Source of the DNA: Bradyrhizobium sp. 186
GTDB taxonomy: Bacteria > Pseudomonadota > Alphaproteobacteria > Rhizobiales > Xanthobacteraceae
Direction of reading: 5' to 3'
Assembly (NCBI RefSeq): GCF_023101685.1
Contig: NZ_CP082164.1
Span: 5,456,001-5,520,000, forward strand
Length of the DNA stretch: 64,000 bases
Part shown: piece after piece, positions 1 to 8,002 of the stretch
How positions within the stretch are numbered: position 1 is the stretch's first letter
How the letters are laid out: every line of letters starts with the position of its first letter
Notes under the pieces: model-generated
The model's input: only the letters and a program-made list of their open reading frames with translations
The model's database searches: none
Told to the model about the DNA's origin: nothing
Made by a program: the position numbers and the translations under genes

Positions 1-142
1 GATTTCAACGCGCTGCACTCGCGCAAGCACGATCACGAAGTGCAGTTCTGCGCCTTCGATATCCTCGCCGAAGGCGGTGACGACCTCCGCATGCTCCCCT
101 TGTCGATGCGGAAGGCGAACTTGGATCGCCTGCTGGCGCGCC
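1..142 (+). pseudogene. ATP-dependent DNA ligase, 5' portion, interrupted by IS66
   Basis: The reading frame is open from the left edge and encodes a nucleotidyltransferase-type ligase segment (DFNALHSRKH near the edge, then AFDILAEGGDDLRMLPL). The ligase reading ends at the IS66 left end, after which the frame runs into IS sequence and stops at 172-174. Joining base 142 to base 2785 restores a continuous in-frame ligase ending at 2975. By family knowledge this is the adenylation domain of a small LigD-like ligase common in rhizobia. The N-terminus lies outside the window. Confidence 0.85.
135..142. repeat. IS66 target-site duplication, left copy
   Basis: GGCGCGCC directly precedes the left inverted repeat and is identical to 2777-2784. 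An 8-bp duplication is the normal length for IS66-family insertions. Confidence 0.92.
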
Positions 143-229
143 GTACGCCCACGATGAAGGCCGCCTTGTTCTGAGAGGCGGATTGAGCACTCATAAGCAC
201 GTGTTTAAGAGCGAGCTTAAGAGCGATTG

Positions 230-574
230 ATGGGTCAGATTTCGGTGCTGACGGGGCCGGAACGCCGGCGGCGTTGGAGCGAGGATGAGCGGTGCCGGAT
301 CGTTGCGGAGGCCTTTGCGCCGGGATCGTGTGTGGCGCAGGTTGCGCGGGATCACGATATTTCAACGGGGCTGATTTACACCTGGCGGCGTCGGCTTCGC
401 CAGGACCTTGCTGACCAGGGCTTTGTGGAAGCGGCGATGGAAGCGGAGCCGATCAAGGAAGCGGCACCGTCCGGTGAAGTGATCGTGGTGGAATTGACGG
501 GGAGCGGACGGATCAGGATTTGCGGGTCGGCGCCGCCCTTGCTGGTGTCGGCGGTGTTGAAGGCGCTGCGATGA
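230..574 (+). CDS. tnpA: IS66 family accessory protein TnpA
   Basis: This 114-aa protein has an N-terminal helix-turn-helix (RRRWSEDERCRIVAEAF followed by VAQVARDHDISTGLIYTWRR) typical of IS66 Orf1 proteins, which are needed for transposition. ATG at 230 is chosen over TTG at 227. The stop codon overlaps the tnpB start (ATGA at 571-574), so the two are probably translationally coupled. The C-terminal half (VIVVELTGSGRIRI...) matches the family's conserved tail. Confidence 0.9.
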   Translation: MGQISVLTGPERRRRWSEDERCRIVAEAFAPGSCVAQVARDHDISTGLIYTWRRRLRQDLADQGFVEAAMEAEPIKEAAPSGEVIVVELTGSGRIRICGSAPPLLVSAVLKALR

Positions 575-918
575 TTCCGATCCCCTCTGGCGTGCGGGTA
601 TGGCTGGCGACGGGCCATACCGATATGCGGCGCGGCTTTCCGAGCCTGGCTTTGCAGGTGCAGGAGGTCTTGAAGCATGACCCACTGGGGGGTCATTTGT
701 TTTGCTTCAGGGGGCGCCGTTCAGATCTGATAAAAATCATCTGGCACGATTCTCAGGGAGCGTGCCTGTTTACAAAAAGACTCGAAAGAGGAAGATTCAT
801 CTGGCCTTCGGCTGCCGGTGAAGCCGTGACGATCTCTCCGGCGCAGCTTTCTTACCTGCTATCTGGGATCGACTGGCGGAATCCTCAAGAAACTTTGCGT
901 CCAACGCGAGTTGGATAG
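571..918 (+). CDS. tnpB: IS66 family accessory protein TnpB
   Basis: The 115-aa product begins MIPIPSGVRVWLATGHTDMR, the hallmark start of IS66 Orf2 (TnpB), and continues with HLFCFRGRRSDLIKIIWHD. TnpB is required with TnpA for transposition, but its biochemical role is unknown. The upstream in-frame extension from 520 overlaps tnpA and is not used here because 571 gives the canonical start and the ATGA overlap. Confidence 0.92.
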   Translation: MIPIPSGVRVWLATGHTDMRRGFPSLALQVQEVLKHDPLGGHLFCFRGRRSDLIKIIWHDSQGACLFTKRLERGRFIWPSAAGEAVTISPAQLSYLLSGIDWRNPQETLRPTRVG

Positions 919-962
919 CATTCTGCGATTGAACCTACCGGGAAATCTGATTCACTGGCTTC

Positions 963-2699
963 ATGAGTTTGAAGCCGGATGACCTTCCTTCGGATCTCGC
1001 CAGCGCCCAGGCGGCGCTGTTGATCGAACGTGAGGCGTTGCGGGCTGAACGCGACGCGCGGCTGAGGGTCGAGGTCGAACGCGATGCGGCCGCGGCGAAG
1101 GTCAGCCGGATACAGGCCGAAGCCATCAATTGGCAAGCCGAAGCGGCCAACGCGCGGGCGAAGCTGTCGGACAATGAGGCGCTGATCGCGCATCTCGAGC
1201 TGCGGATCGAGAAGCTCAAACGCGAACTGTACGGGCCGCGTTCCGAGCGCACGGCGCGGCTGATCGAGCAGTTGGAATTGGAACTTGAAGAACTCGTCAC
1301 CACGGCGAGCGAGGATGAGCTCGCCGCGCAGGCCGCGGCGGCAAAGGCGCAGAGCGTACGCGCCTTCACGCGCAAGCGGCCGGTGCGCAAGCCATGGCCG
1401 GATGACATCGAACGCGAGCGCGTCGTCATTGAGGCTCCAACGAGCTGCGCCTGCTGCGGTGGATCGCGGCTGGCGAAGATCGGTGAGGATGTGACCAAGA
1501 CGCTGGAGGAGATCCCGCGCTGCTTCAAGGTCATCGAGACGGTACGCGAGAAGTTCACCTGCCGCGATTGCGAGAAGATCAGCCAGCCGCCGGCGCCGTT
1601 CCATGCCACGCCGCGCGGCTTCATCGGCCCGCAATTGCTGGCGACGATCCTGTTCGACAAGTTCGGTATGCATATCCCGCTCAATCGCCAGAGTGCGCGC
1701 TTTAAGTGCGAGGGGATCGACTTGCCGTTGTCGACCCTGGCCGATCAGGTCGGTCACGGGACCTTCGCCGTGATGCCGCTCTTCCACCTGATCGAGCGCC
1801 ATGTACTCGCGGCCGAGCGCCTGCATGGCGACGACACCACCATCCGCATCCTGGCCAAGAGCAAGTGCACAACCGGGCGGATCTGGACTTATGTGCGCGA
1901 TGACCGGCCCTTCGCCGGGCCTGCGCCGCCGGCGGCGGTCTATTACGCCTCGAGCGACCGGCGAGGTGAGCACCCGCAGAAGCATCTGGCCGCCTTCGCC
2001 GGCATCCTGCAAGCGGATTGCTACAGCGGCTTCGAGCCGTTGTTCGATCCGCAAAAGAAAGCGATGCCGATCACACCGGCGTTTTGCCTGGCCCATGCGC
2101 GGCGGGGCTTCTTCGAGCTGGCCGACATCGAGAAAAACGCCCGGGAAGGCCAGAAGGGCAAACCCATCTCCCCGATCGCACTGGAGGCGGTCAGACGCCT
2201 CGATGCGTTGTTCGAGATCGAACGCGCCATCAATGGCCGCAGCGCCGACGAGCGGCGTGCCGTGCGCCAGGAGAGGAGCAAACCACTTCTCGACGACATG
2301 CACGCCTGGTTGCTCCGCGAGCGCGAAACCCTCTCGCGCTCCTCCGAGGTCCTGAAGCCTATGAACTACATGCTCAGGCGCTGGGACGACTTCGCCCGCT
2401 TCCTCGACGATGGCAGGATCTGCTTGACCAACAATTGTGCTGAGCGCGCATTGAGGGGCATCGCATTGGGAAGGCGCAACTGGACCTTCGCCGGCAGCCA
2501 GCGCGGTGCCGACCGTGCCGCCATCATGCTGACGATGATCACGACCTGTCGCCTCAACGACGTCGATCCCAAGGCCTGGCTCGCCGACGTCCTCGCCCGT
2601 ATCGCCGATCTTCCCGCGTCGCGTCTGCACGAACTGCTGCCCTGGGAATGGAAGCTCCTGCGCCAAGCCGACAAGCCCGCCGATCAGCAGGCCGCCTGA
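963..2699 (+). CDS. tnpC: IS66 family transposase TnpC
   Basis: This 578-aa DDE transposase has an N-terminal coiled coil (about residues 15-110). A CxxC...CxxC zinc-binding domain follows near residues 160-200 (CACCGG and CRDCEK), and then the catalytic DDE domain. Candidate catalytic residues are D in LHGDDTTIR, D in ADCYSGFEP and E in TNNCAERALRGIALGRR. The length is normal for the family and no frameshift is seen. A gap of 44 bp separates it from tnpB. Confidence 0.95.
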   Translation: MSLKPDDLPSDLASAQAALLIEREALRAERDARLRVEVERDAAAAKVSRIQAEAINWQAEAANARAKLSDNEALIAHLELRIEKLKRELYGPRSERTARLIEQLELELEELVTTASEDELAAQAAAAKAQSVRAFTRKRPVRKPWPDDIERERVVIEAPTSCACCGGSRLAKIGEDVTKTLEEIPRCFKVIETVREKFTCRDCEKISQPPAPFHATPRGFIGPQLLATILFDKFGMHIPLNRQSARFKCEGIDLPLSTLADQVGHGTFAVMPLFHLIERHVLAAERLHGDDTTIRILAKSKCTTGRIWTYVRDDRPFAGPAPPAAVYYASSDRRGEHPQKHLAAFAGILQADCYSGFEPLFDPQKKAMPITPAFCLAHARRGFFELADIEKNAREGQKGKPISPIALEAVRRLDALFEIERAINGRSADERRAVRQERSKPLLDDMHAWLLRERETLSRSSEVLKPMNYMLRRWDDFARFLDDGRICLTNNCAERALRGIALGRRNWTFAGSQRGADRAAIMLTMITTCRLNDVDPKAWLADVLARIADLPASRLHELLPWEWKLLRQADKPADQQAA

Positions 2700-2776
2700 C
2701 CTTCACGCAACGCCATCATAGAGCTCGCCGTGCCCGCGCGCATGTCTCAATCAGGCGGTCTTCGTCGTATGCGTAC

Positions 2777-2784
2777 GGCGCGCC
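2777..2784. repeat. IS66 target-site duplication, right copy
   Basis: GGCGCGCC directly follows the IS66 right inverted repeat and is identical to 135-142. Confidence 0.92.
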
Positions 2785-2975
2785 GACCTGAAGGCGTTTT
2801 CGTCAATCCCTTCGAACGCGGTGAGCTTGGGCCTGATCTGTTTCGAGCGGCCTGCAACATGGGGCTTGAGGGACTGGTGTCCAAGCGGCGGGACCGTCCT
2901 TATGAGGGCGGTCGCTGTCGCTATTGGATCAAAGTGAAGAACCGCAAGCATCCAGCGATGGAGCGCGAGCTATGA
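2785..2975 (+). pseudogene. ATP-dependent DNA ligase, 3' portion, after the IS66 insertion
   Basis: The fragment continues the ligase begun at the left edge (PEGVFVNPFERGELGPDLF...). It contains ligase motif IV (GLEGLVSKR) and motif V (YWIKVKN), then a short tail ending HPAMEREL and a TGA stop. An ORF starting at 2730 reads into it from IS sequence, but its first residues are IS-encoded and not ligase. Motif V, which carries catalytic lysines, is separated from the N-terminal half, so the ligase is inactive unless the IS excises precisely. Confidence 0.85.
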
Positions 2976-3329
2976 CCGGCAGAGCTTGCTCGCGCTCGCT
3001 TCCGCGCTGCTGGAAGATCAGCATCGCCAGCCTACGCCCCCCTAAAAGCGTCGGTAGGAGGTCGCCTGAAGGCAAGTCCGATCTGCACTAACAGCGGACC
3101 TCAACGGCCGATTGAACTACTTCGCCTTGGGGCCATAAGCGGAAGTCTCGCCTTATGCCAACCGCGCCAGGGGGTACCAAAACAACAACAGGACGAACTT
3201 GTGCCAGATTTTGCCGCCGGCTTATCCTTCCCAGGTCCGTAGTATCTTCAATCCGGTCGTGAACGCAGGGCGACCGCATTCACGCGTAGCATACCGACAA
3301 GCGAAGACGAGAGCGAAGCGCGCCTACCG
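2976..3329. other. Intergenic, no gene recognised
   Basis: About 350 bp follow the ligase. The only long ORF (3088-3279, minus) has low-complexity shadow-like composition and no convincing ribosome binding site. No tRNA, repeat or convincing terminator was seen. Confidence 0.5.
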
Positions 3330-3875
3330 TCACTTGATCTCCCACGCCGTGTTATGCGGGATATCCATCGCGGTATAGCCACCTGGGCCAGCGAGGGCCG
3401 GCATCGCTATGCATGCAAATGGCTCGGTCCCAGTTATGCCTTTGTACTTGCCGGTACCGCCGGTGATGATATGCGTGCCGCACTTCATTTCTGGCTGCGA
3501 CTTGTCGACGTCGCGAGTATCAAACGTCGAGAAAACTTTGTCACCGTCGCTGTCAGCCAGCACGCAAGCTCCGTCAATGTATTTCTTATCGCCTGATGCA
3601 ATGCTCAGCGCCGCGCAATGTGCCGACATCTTGTCGAACATCTTTTCTCCCTTCATGTTTTGCGTAGTCCCGACAGCTTCCAGGTTGGTGGCGGTGCCAA
3701 GACCGGGGATGTCAATGCTCATGATCGGGCGGAAGATGAAATGTGTCACATAAGGCGTTGTCCCCTTCTTTTCCGAAGTTTGTGCCCCAGCCGCTCCAGG
3801 CACAAGGGCCGCGAGGACTGCGCAAACAAGAGCCGTTTCCACTGTTGAGAGTAGGCTTATTTTGAAGCGGGTCAT
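3330..3875 (-). CDS. Secreted hypothetical protein
   Basis: The 181-aa product has a classic Sec signal peptide (MTRFKISLLSTVETALVCAV..., cleavage likely after GAAGAQ). The mature part is rich in Gly and Thr, with paired cysteines (AHCAALS, DGACVLA, MKCGTH, FACIAMP) that could form disulfides. The segment GTHIITGGTGKYKGITGTEPF resembles allene-oxide-cyclase-like or lipocalin-like barrels, but that is only a resemblance. ATG at 3875 is chosen because AGGAGG lies six bases upstream; a GTG at 3881 is also possible. Function unknown, probably periplasmic. Confidence 0.75.
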   Translation of the reverse strand: MTRFKISLLSTVETALVCAVLAALVPGAAGAQTSEKKGTTPYVTHFIFRPIMSIDIPGLGTATNLEAVGTTQNMKGEKMFDKMSAHCAALSIASGDKKYIDGACVLADSDGDKVFSTFDTRDVDKSQPEMKCGTHIITGGTGKYKGITGTEPFACIAMPALAGPGGYTAMDIPHNTAWEIK

Positions 3876-4315
3876 TGGCACCTCCTACCGAGCGGCAGTC
3901 TTCAAGCCGCGACGGCCGCTTTTTGCGGAGGCTACTACATGCGTGACACGCGCACAGCTGCGCCCCTTTCCTGTTGCCAGACAAGAGCGCAGCTTACTTT
4001 CTTAGCGAGATGGCCTCGGCCATGGCTGTACATCGTGCTGAACGCATGAGCAGCTGGCTTGAGCAAAGAAACATATCGCACAAAGAGTCCGCAAGAAACA
4101 CCACACCACCGAGGTATTGGTTCCAAAATACCTCCGCAGCATGCGACAGAGACGCGCAGGCTGAATGACCGCAGTCAAAAGCGCCGTTTTGGTGCTCGGC
4201 CGGTCTCTTCCGGTCTACCCTAATAAACAGACATTCGTCGTGGAGGGCAGCGTAGGGATTGGATGCCGCCGCGGCCACACTATTGGCCGCGGTGGCTGTG
4301 ATTTCAGATTGAAGG
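3876..4315. other. Intergenic, no gene recognised
   Basis: About 440 bp lie between two leftward genes. Short ORFs on both strands overlap one another and lack family resemblance or plausible ribosome binding sites. The promoter for the secreted protein at 3330-3875 presumably lies here. Confidence 0.45.
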
Positions 4316-4591
4316 TCAACGCCTCGGTAGCGACGCCATGACTTCGCCGGCGTCTCCGTCCTCCAGACAGGGAGTGACGGTCAGCGGGAGTAGGTCGGCC
4401 CATTGGGCGACCCAACCATACATCGCCTTTGGATCATTCGACTCAGAGATCGCAAATCCCTTACCGTCCATGCCATGCCAACGCCCCAACAATTTGACAC
4501 CCTCGGGCGGTGCACCACCAGTTTCTAAGAAACGCGCGACCGCTGCATTGAAAGTGCCTTGAGGTACAGACCAGCTACTGATGAATTTCAT
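4316..4591 (-). CDS. DUF3303 family protein
   Basis: The 91-aa protein begins MKFISSWSVPQGTFNAAVARF and contains GVKLLGRWHGMDGKGFAISES followed by YGWVAQWADLL, the signature of DUF3303, a small ferredoxin-like-fold family of unknown function. A GGGAGA ribosome binding site precedes the ATG. It stands alone between a terminator-like hairpin (4711-4740) and the next intergenic region. A cytoplasmic location is inferred from the lack of a signal peptide. Confidence 0.8.
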   Translation of the reverse strand: MKFISSWSVPQGTFNAAVARFLETGGAPPEGVKLLGRWHGMDGKGFAISESNDPKAMYGWVAQWADLLPLTVTPCLEDGDAGEVMASLPRR

Positions 4592-4710
4592 GCGAGTCTC
4601 CCTTCAATTACTCTTGGTAGCTATCGCGGCTTCGCCGCTTGCGCACGATAGCGCCGACGTAGCGAATAACAATAGCGAGCAGATGGGTTTGATCGGTCAT
4701 TCCAAACAAA

Positions 4711-4740
4711 TGGCCCCGACGTACTCCACGCCGGGGCCTT
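4711..4740 (-). terminator. Hairpin downstream of the HExxH peptidase gene
   Basis: GGCCCCG (4712-4718) pairs perfectly with CGGGGCC (4732-4738) across a 13-nt loop, followed on the minus strand by ATTTGTTTGG. It lies about 56 bp beyond the end of the leftward cassette 6567-4796. Confidence 0.5.
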
Positions 4741-4795
4741 CAAGATCATCAGGCTCGGGTACGTCCGCCGCGCCTTCCGATCCAGATGTCGCCGA

Positions 4796-5641
4796 TTACC
4801 GCATCCGATCTGGTGCAGACCGTGACAAGGCTGCGGCAGCGATATGAACACATTGCGCACGAAACCGCTCGGCCTCCACCTCCGCCTTACGCCAGTCTGC
4901 GCGCCGCCGGTGCTCAGCCGCCAACGCCTTACGCGCCTCCACATCCCAGATGATCCGATCGATCTCGACGCCGTCCAGCGTGCGCTTGATGCGCAGCACG
5001 GTGGACAGCACGATCACGACATCGCCGTAGGGCAACAACAAATCACGCGCAGCGACATCGCAATGCGCGATGAATGTCTCGATCGCTTCCTCGCTCTTGC
5101 AGAACAGCAGGGCCAGCTCACGCGCCTGCCGCAGATCATCGGCCGGCGGTTCAGGATCGCGGTCGCTCAGCAGCATTGCTTCGGCAGCCCGGCCGGCCAT
5201 CAGCTCGATGCACTGATTATATACGCTGGCAAAGACATCAGCGACCGAGCCGTGATCCTCGCCGGCCTTGGGCATCAGCGGAGCAATGGCTTTCCGAACG
5301 TCGGAGGCATCCCCGCGACCTTCCGCGAACGCCTCGGTATGTCCGACACCCCAGCACAAGCCCTCGTAACCACGGACCGGGTTCGGGTTCATGGTCATGC
5401 CTCCAACTTCACGCCCGAGCAGGCGCGCACAGACGGCGTGCCCCGTTTCATGGACCGCGATCCGCACATCCTCGTCGTAAGTGCGACCGAGCGAAGCGAG
5501 GAGTTCGTCGTATTCATCGATCTCCTCATCGAGGCCGCCGCCGTTGTCGGTCGTGCCTCCGACGCCGGCAGCGGCCTCCGACCCGCCGAGAGAAGTCGCA
5601 GGTTGCGCATTGCCTTCCTCGGCCGGGTTCTCTTTAGACAT
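4796..5641 (-). CDS. M41-like (FtsH-type) metallopeptidase domain protein
   Basis: The 281-aa product carries HETGHAV near residues 64-70, the HExxH zinc motif followed by AV as in M41/FtsH peptidases. Further on is a helix with MAGRAAEAMLL (about residue 150), matching the M41 GRAAE region, then DDLRQARELALLFC, similar to the third-ligand segment. No AAA domain is present, so it is a stand-alone peptidase. The N-terminal 40 residues are Gly/Glu-rich and probably disordered; the C-terminus is a charged helix. ATG at 5641 overlaps the upstream gene by 8 bp, so the genes are coupled. Substrate unknown. Similar stand-alone M41-like genes occur in phages and islands. Confidence 0.7.
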   Translation of the reverse strand: MSKENPAEEGNAQPATSLGGSEAAAGVGGTTDNGGGLDEEIDEYDELLASLGRTYDEDVRIAVHETGHAVCARLLGREVGGMTMNPNPVRGYEGLCWGVGHTEAFAEGRGDASDVRKAIAPLMPKAGEDHGSVADVFASVYNQCIELMAGRAAEAMLLSDRDPEPPADDLRQARELALLFCKSEEAIETFIAHCDVAARDLLLPYGDVVIVLSTVLRIKRTLDGVEIDRIIWDVEARKALAAEHRRRADWRKAEVEAERFRAQCVHIAAAALSRSAPDRMR

Positions 5642-5846
5642 CGCCCAACACCTTCCTGTGCCTCGCGACCATGCGCACGTAGATCGCAGCGACGGTGTCA
5701 TCGCCGAGCTGCGGCATCGCGCGGGCGATCATCTCGGCAACGGCGGCCGGGATGCGATCCTTATTTTCGGGGTCGATGATCCAGCCGTCAACGCGATGCG
5801 TGATCTCGTGGGGAGCCCAATCGGGCGGTGCGGCTTTCTTGGTCAC
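5634..5846 (-). CDS. Small hypothetical protein of the peptidase cassette
   Basis: The 70-aa product begins with GTG at 5846, overlapping the TGA of the upstream frame as GTGA. It ends overlapping the peptidase start as ATGTCTAA. The sequence (THRVDGWIIDPENKDRIPAA, then IYVRMVARHRKVLGDV) has no signal peptide or membrane segment. Tight overlaps on both sides argue that it is a real coupled gene. No family recognised. Confidence 0.6.
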   Translation of the reverse strand: MTKKAAPPDWAPHEITHRVDGWIIDPENKDRIPAAVAEMIARAMPQLGDDTVAAIYVRMVARHRKVLGDV

Positions 5847-6567
5847 AGGCGCTGCACCTCGATCGTGAGCGTGCGCGTCTCGGCGCTGCGGTCAATCACC
5901 TGGAATTCGGCCGACGCAATGGGATCGCGGGCCGCGGGCGTGATGGCCGCCGGCCGGGTCGCCTCCGGCGCCGGTTCGGTTTCCACGACCGGCGCGGTCG
6001 CCGGCTCGCACGGGATCGCCTGCCGGCCCTGCCTGACGCATCGGGCATGCTCTTCAGCTCTGCCAGCGCGAAGTTCGCGGCAATTTCGATCTGGCCCATG
6101 GTGTTCTGGAGGAAGCCGGCCATCTGATGGGACTCAAAATGAAAGTGGCTGATCTCGGACAGCGCGTCCGCAAGCGCGCGCGACTGCGCGAGATAGTCCG
6201 GCAGCGCCGTCTCAATCGCAGCGACCTGCTTATGCAGCCTGTCCGCCGCCGCAGCACGCTCGATGCCCTCGCGTTCGGCAGCGAGCTGGCGCTCGGCTTC
6301 CGCCTTCTGTTGCGCCAGGACGGCGAGCACATCGTCGATGCCCGCTAACGCGGATGCCGCCGTGTCCACCGCGCCCTGCAACTTGTCGAGAGTGCGCTGA
6401 TCATCGAGATCGCCCGACAGAAGCGTCTGTTGGCGGGCGGTGGTCGCCTTCTCCAAGGCGTCCTGCGCGGCGGCGCGCTTGGCGGCGAGCTGTTCGCCGC
6501 GCGTGGTGAGCGAGACGACGGTGGTTTCGAGTTGCGTCATCGGAGATTTTCGGAAAGGATTTTTCAT
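5843..6567 (-). pseudogene. Coiled-coil protein gene with an apparent frameshift
   Basis: From ATG 6567 the frame encodes MKNPFRKSPMTQLETTVVSL and a long Ala/Glu/Lys-rich coiled coil (residues about 10-140), then HFHFESHQMAGFLQNTMGQI. After ELKSMPDA near 6032-6045 this frame degenerates into Arg/Pro-rich shadow sequence. The -1 frame continues as VRQGRQAIPCEPATAPVVE and ends DRSAETRTLTIEVQRL with a TGA overlapping the next gene's GTG. The downstream frame is clearly the protein-like one and has the operon overlap. One base appears to be missing, so this is either a pseudogene or an assembly error. Confidence 0.65.
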
Positions 6568-6999
6568 GCGGCAAGTGTATGCCGCCGCAATGTGATTTGC
6601 GTAGAGCCGGAGCGTGGTGCGCTCCACGCCCCGAGCTGTTTGCTGTGGCGCCCTCCACATTTTCGCATTTTCGGAGCGTGGGCTCGGCGGATTATTGGGC
6701 TCTAAAGCTGTCGCTTCAGCTTCACACAGGCGGTGTCCGCTTTGTCCTTGGAAGCTGGCATTGCAGCCGACACTCACAGCGCTTTGCACTGAGGCAGAAG
6801 TGGTGTAGCTTCTCTCGCGAGCTGCCATTAGGACGCGCCGACGTCCCATGTTTTCAGCGGCAGTGATGATGCCGTCGGCAGGCAAATTCCTAGACCTGTA
6901 ATCTCTGGTCTGCTCATCGCAGTCGAAAACCGAGACAACCCTCACATCGCGTGAGGACGCGTGAAGCGACATTCCGAAATCTCATATCAGGAGGTTACG
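6568..6999. other. Divergent intergenic region
   Basis: About 430 bp separate the leftward coiled-coil cassette from the rightward Cache-domain gene. Both promoters must lie here, but no convincing -35/-10 pair was found. A good ribosome binding site (CAGGAGG, 6988-6994) serves the gene at 7000. The rest shows no coding signal. Confidence 0.5.
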
Positions 7000-7529
7000 A
7001 TGGATCGGAAAACGTTTCTCGTCACCAGTTTGGCCGCCGCATGCCTTGTTGCAACGTCCACACTAGTGCCAAGCACCGGGCACGCCCAAGCGGATGATCC
7101 GAGAGTGACGAAATCGATGGAAACATTGAGGGCCATGACGGCGAAATTGGGAGCTCCCAAGCTCGAAGGGAGAGAAGCCGTTGGGGTAAAGACGCCCCCG
7201 CCTTGTATTTCGGCACGACTAAGATCAATAATCACTTTGACATCGTCGACGCGATTGGAAAAGAAGACGGCAAAGGGATGACCGCCACGCTGTTCGCCAA
7301 AGATGGAGGCGAATACGTCCGAGTATCCACAAGCGTGCCCAAACCCGACGGAAGCGGCCGAGCAGTTGGCACCGTTCTAGCCGGGCCGGCGCTTGAAGCG
7401 ATGAAGGCGGGGAAAAGCTATTACGGCGAGGTGCCTATACTGGGGACGCCCTACATGACCGGGTATGAACCGATCAAGGACAGTTCGGGCGCCGAAATCG
7501 GCATCTACTACGTCGGCTACAAGAAATAG
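7000..7529 (+). pseudogene. Periplasmic Cache-domain protein, frameshifted
   Basis: The frame from ATG 7000 encodes a signal peptide (MDRKTFLVTSLAAACLVATS, cleavage after GHAQ) and then RVTKSMETLRAMTAKLGAPK before the frame is lost. The second frame from about 7190 encodes ALYFGTTKINNHFDIVD, TATLFAKDGGEYVRVSTSV and YFSG-type Cache features, ending GIYYVGYKK. The halves join as AVGGKDAPALYFGTTK if the G run at 7183-7186 had five Gs instead of four. By family this is a Cache_3/Cache_2 sensor domain without a transmembrane output. A strong AGGAGG site precedes the start. Confidence 0.8.
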
Positions 7530-7597
7530 TTGAGCCGCCATTAGAGGCATTTTGGTACCCGATTGCACAGGCTCTCTCAGCCAGCCCGCACGCTCTT
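7530..7597. other. Short convergent intergenic gap
   Basis: The gap lies between the rightward Cache gene and the leftward 7598-8002 gene. No clear terminator stem was found. Confidence 0.4.
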
Positions 7598-8002
7598 TCA
7601 CATCCGGCGCAGCTCCTGCGGCCCCGACCAAATCGGCCAGAATTCCTTCAGTCGGTTCTCGGCCTTCACGCGCGCGGGCAAGCGGCCGCGATGCTTCTCA
7701 ACGTAAGCGAGCAGCCGCGCCGTATCGATGATCCACACCCTCGCGCGTTTCTCGGCGATCGGACGGCGCATCCGAGCCGCAACATCAATCCAGTTGTAGA
7801 TCGCCTGATCGGCGACCGTGCAAACGGTCGCGGCCTGCTCGACTGTCAAGAAGAGGCCCTCGCGCAGATCATCGATCGGATCGCCAGACCTGCCGAGCCG
7901 CCGCACGCAGTCTGCAAGACGAGCCGCGTCGACGGAGAGACGAGCCGCGTCGGCGGAGAGACAATCAAGTTCGGCGGCGAGCGCCTTTTGCTCCTCGGTC
8001 AT
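7598..8002 (-). CDS. Hypothetical protein with a possible MerR/excisionase-like fold
   Basis: The 134-aa protein starts MTEEQKALAAELDCLSADAA, with a repeated DAARL element near residues 15-27. A helix-turn-helix-like segment (LFLTVEQAATVCTVADQAIY NW, about residues 48-70) is followed by RVWIIDTARLLAYVEKHRG, a pattern seen in excisionase-type DNA-binding proteins. The ATG at 8002 overlaps the upstream stop as ATGA. It is the last gene of the leftward element operon. DNA binding is inferred, not proven. Confidence 0.6.
   Translation of the reverse strand: MTEEQKALAAELDCLSADAARLSVDAARLADCVRRLGRSGDPIDDLREGLFLTVEQAATVCTVADQAIYNWIDVAARMRRPIAEKRARVWIIDTARLLAYVEKHRGRLPARVKAENRLKEFWPIWSGPQELRRM

Larger units (their letters stand above)
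143..2776 (+). mobile_element. IS66-family insertion sequence, complete, 2634 bp
   Basis: The element carries the three canonical IS66 genes tnpA, tnpB and tnpC in order on the plus strand. Its ends are imperfect inverted repeats (143-166 and the complement of 2753-2776), both beginning GTACGC and matching at about 20 of 24 positions. It is flanked by the perfect 8-bp direct repeat GGCGCGCC. All three ORFs are full length, so the element may still be active. The duplication is undecayed, which suggests recent insertion. Confidence 0.95.

Noticed and set aside
885..2666. 593-aa ORF on the minus strand opposite tnpC
   Set aside because: It lies wholly opposite the IS66 transposase, has shadow composition and no family resemblance.
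3088..3279. 63-aa leftward ORF after the ligase
   Set aside because: Poor composition, no ribosome binding site and no neighbours suggest chance.
4844..5779. 311-aa rightward ORF
   Set aside because: It is opposite the HExxH peptidase gene, which has clear motifs and operon overlaps.
7183..7190. Programmed frameshift in the Cache gene
   Set aside because: The G run lacks a slippery heptamer or downstream structure, and orthologous sequence as I recall it is one frame.
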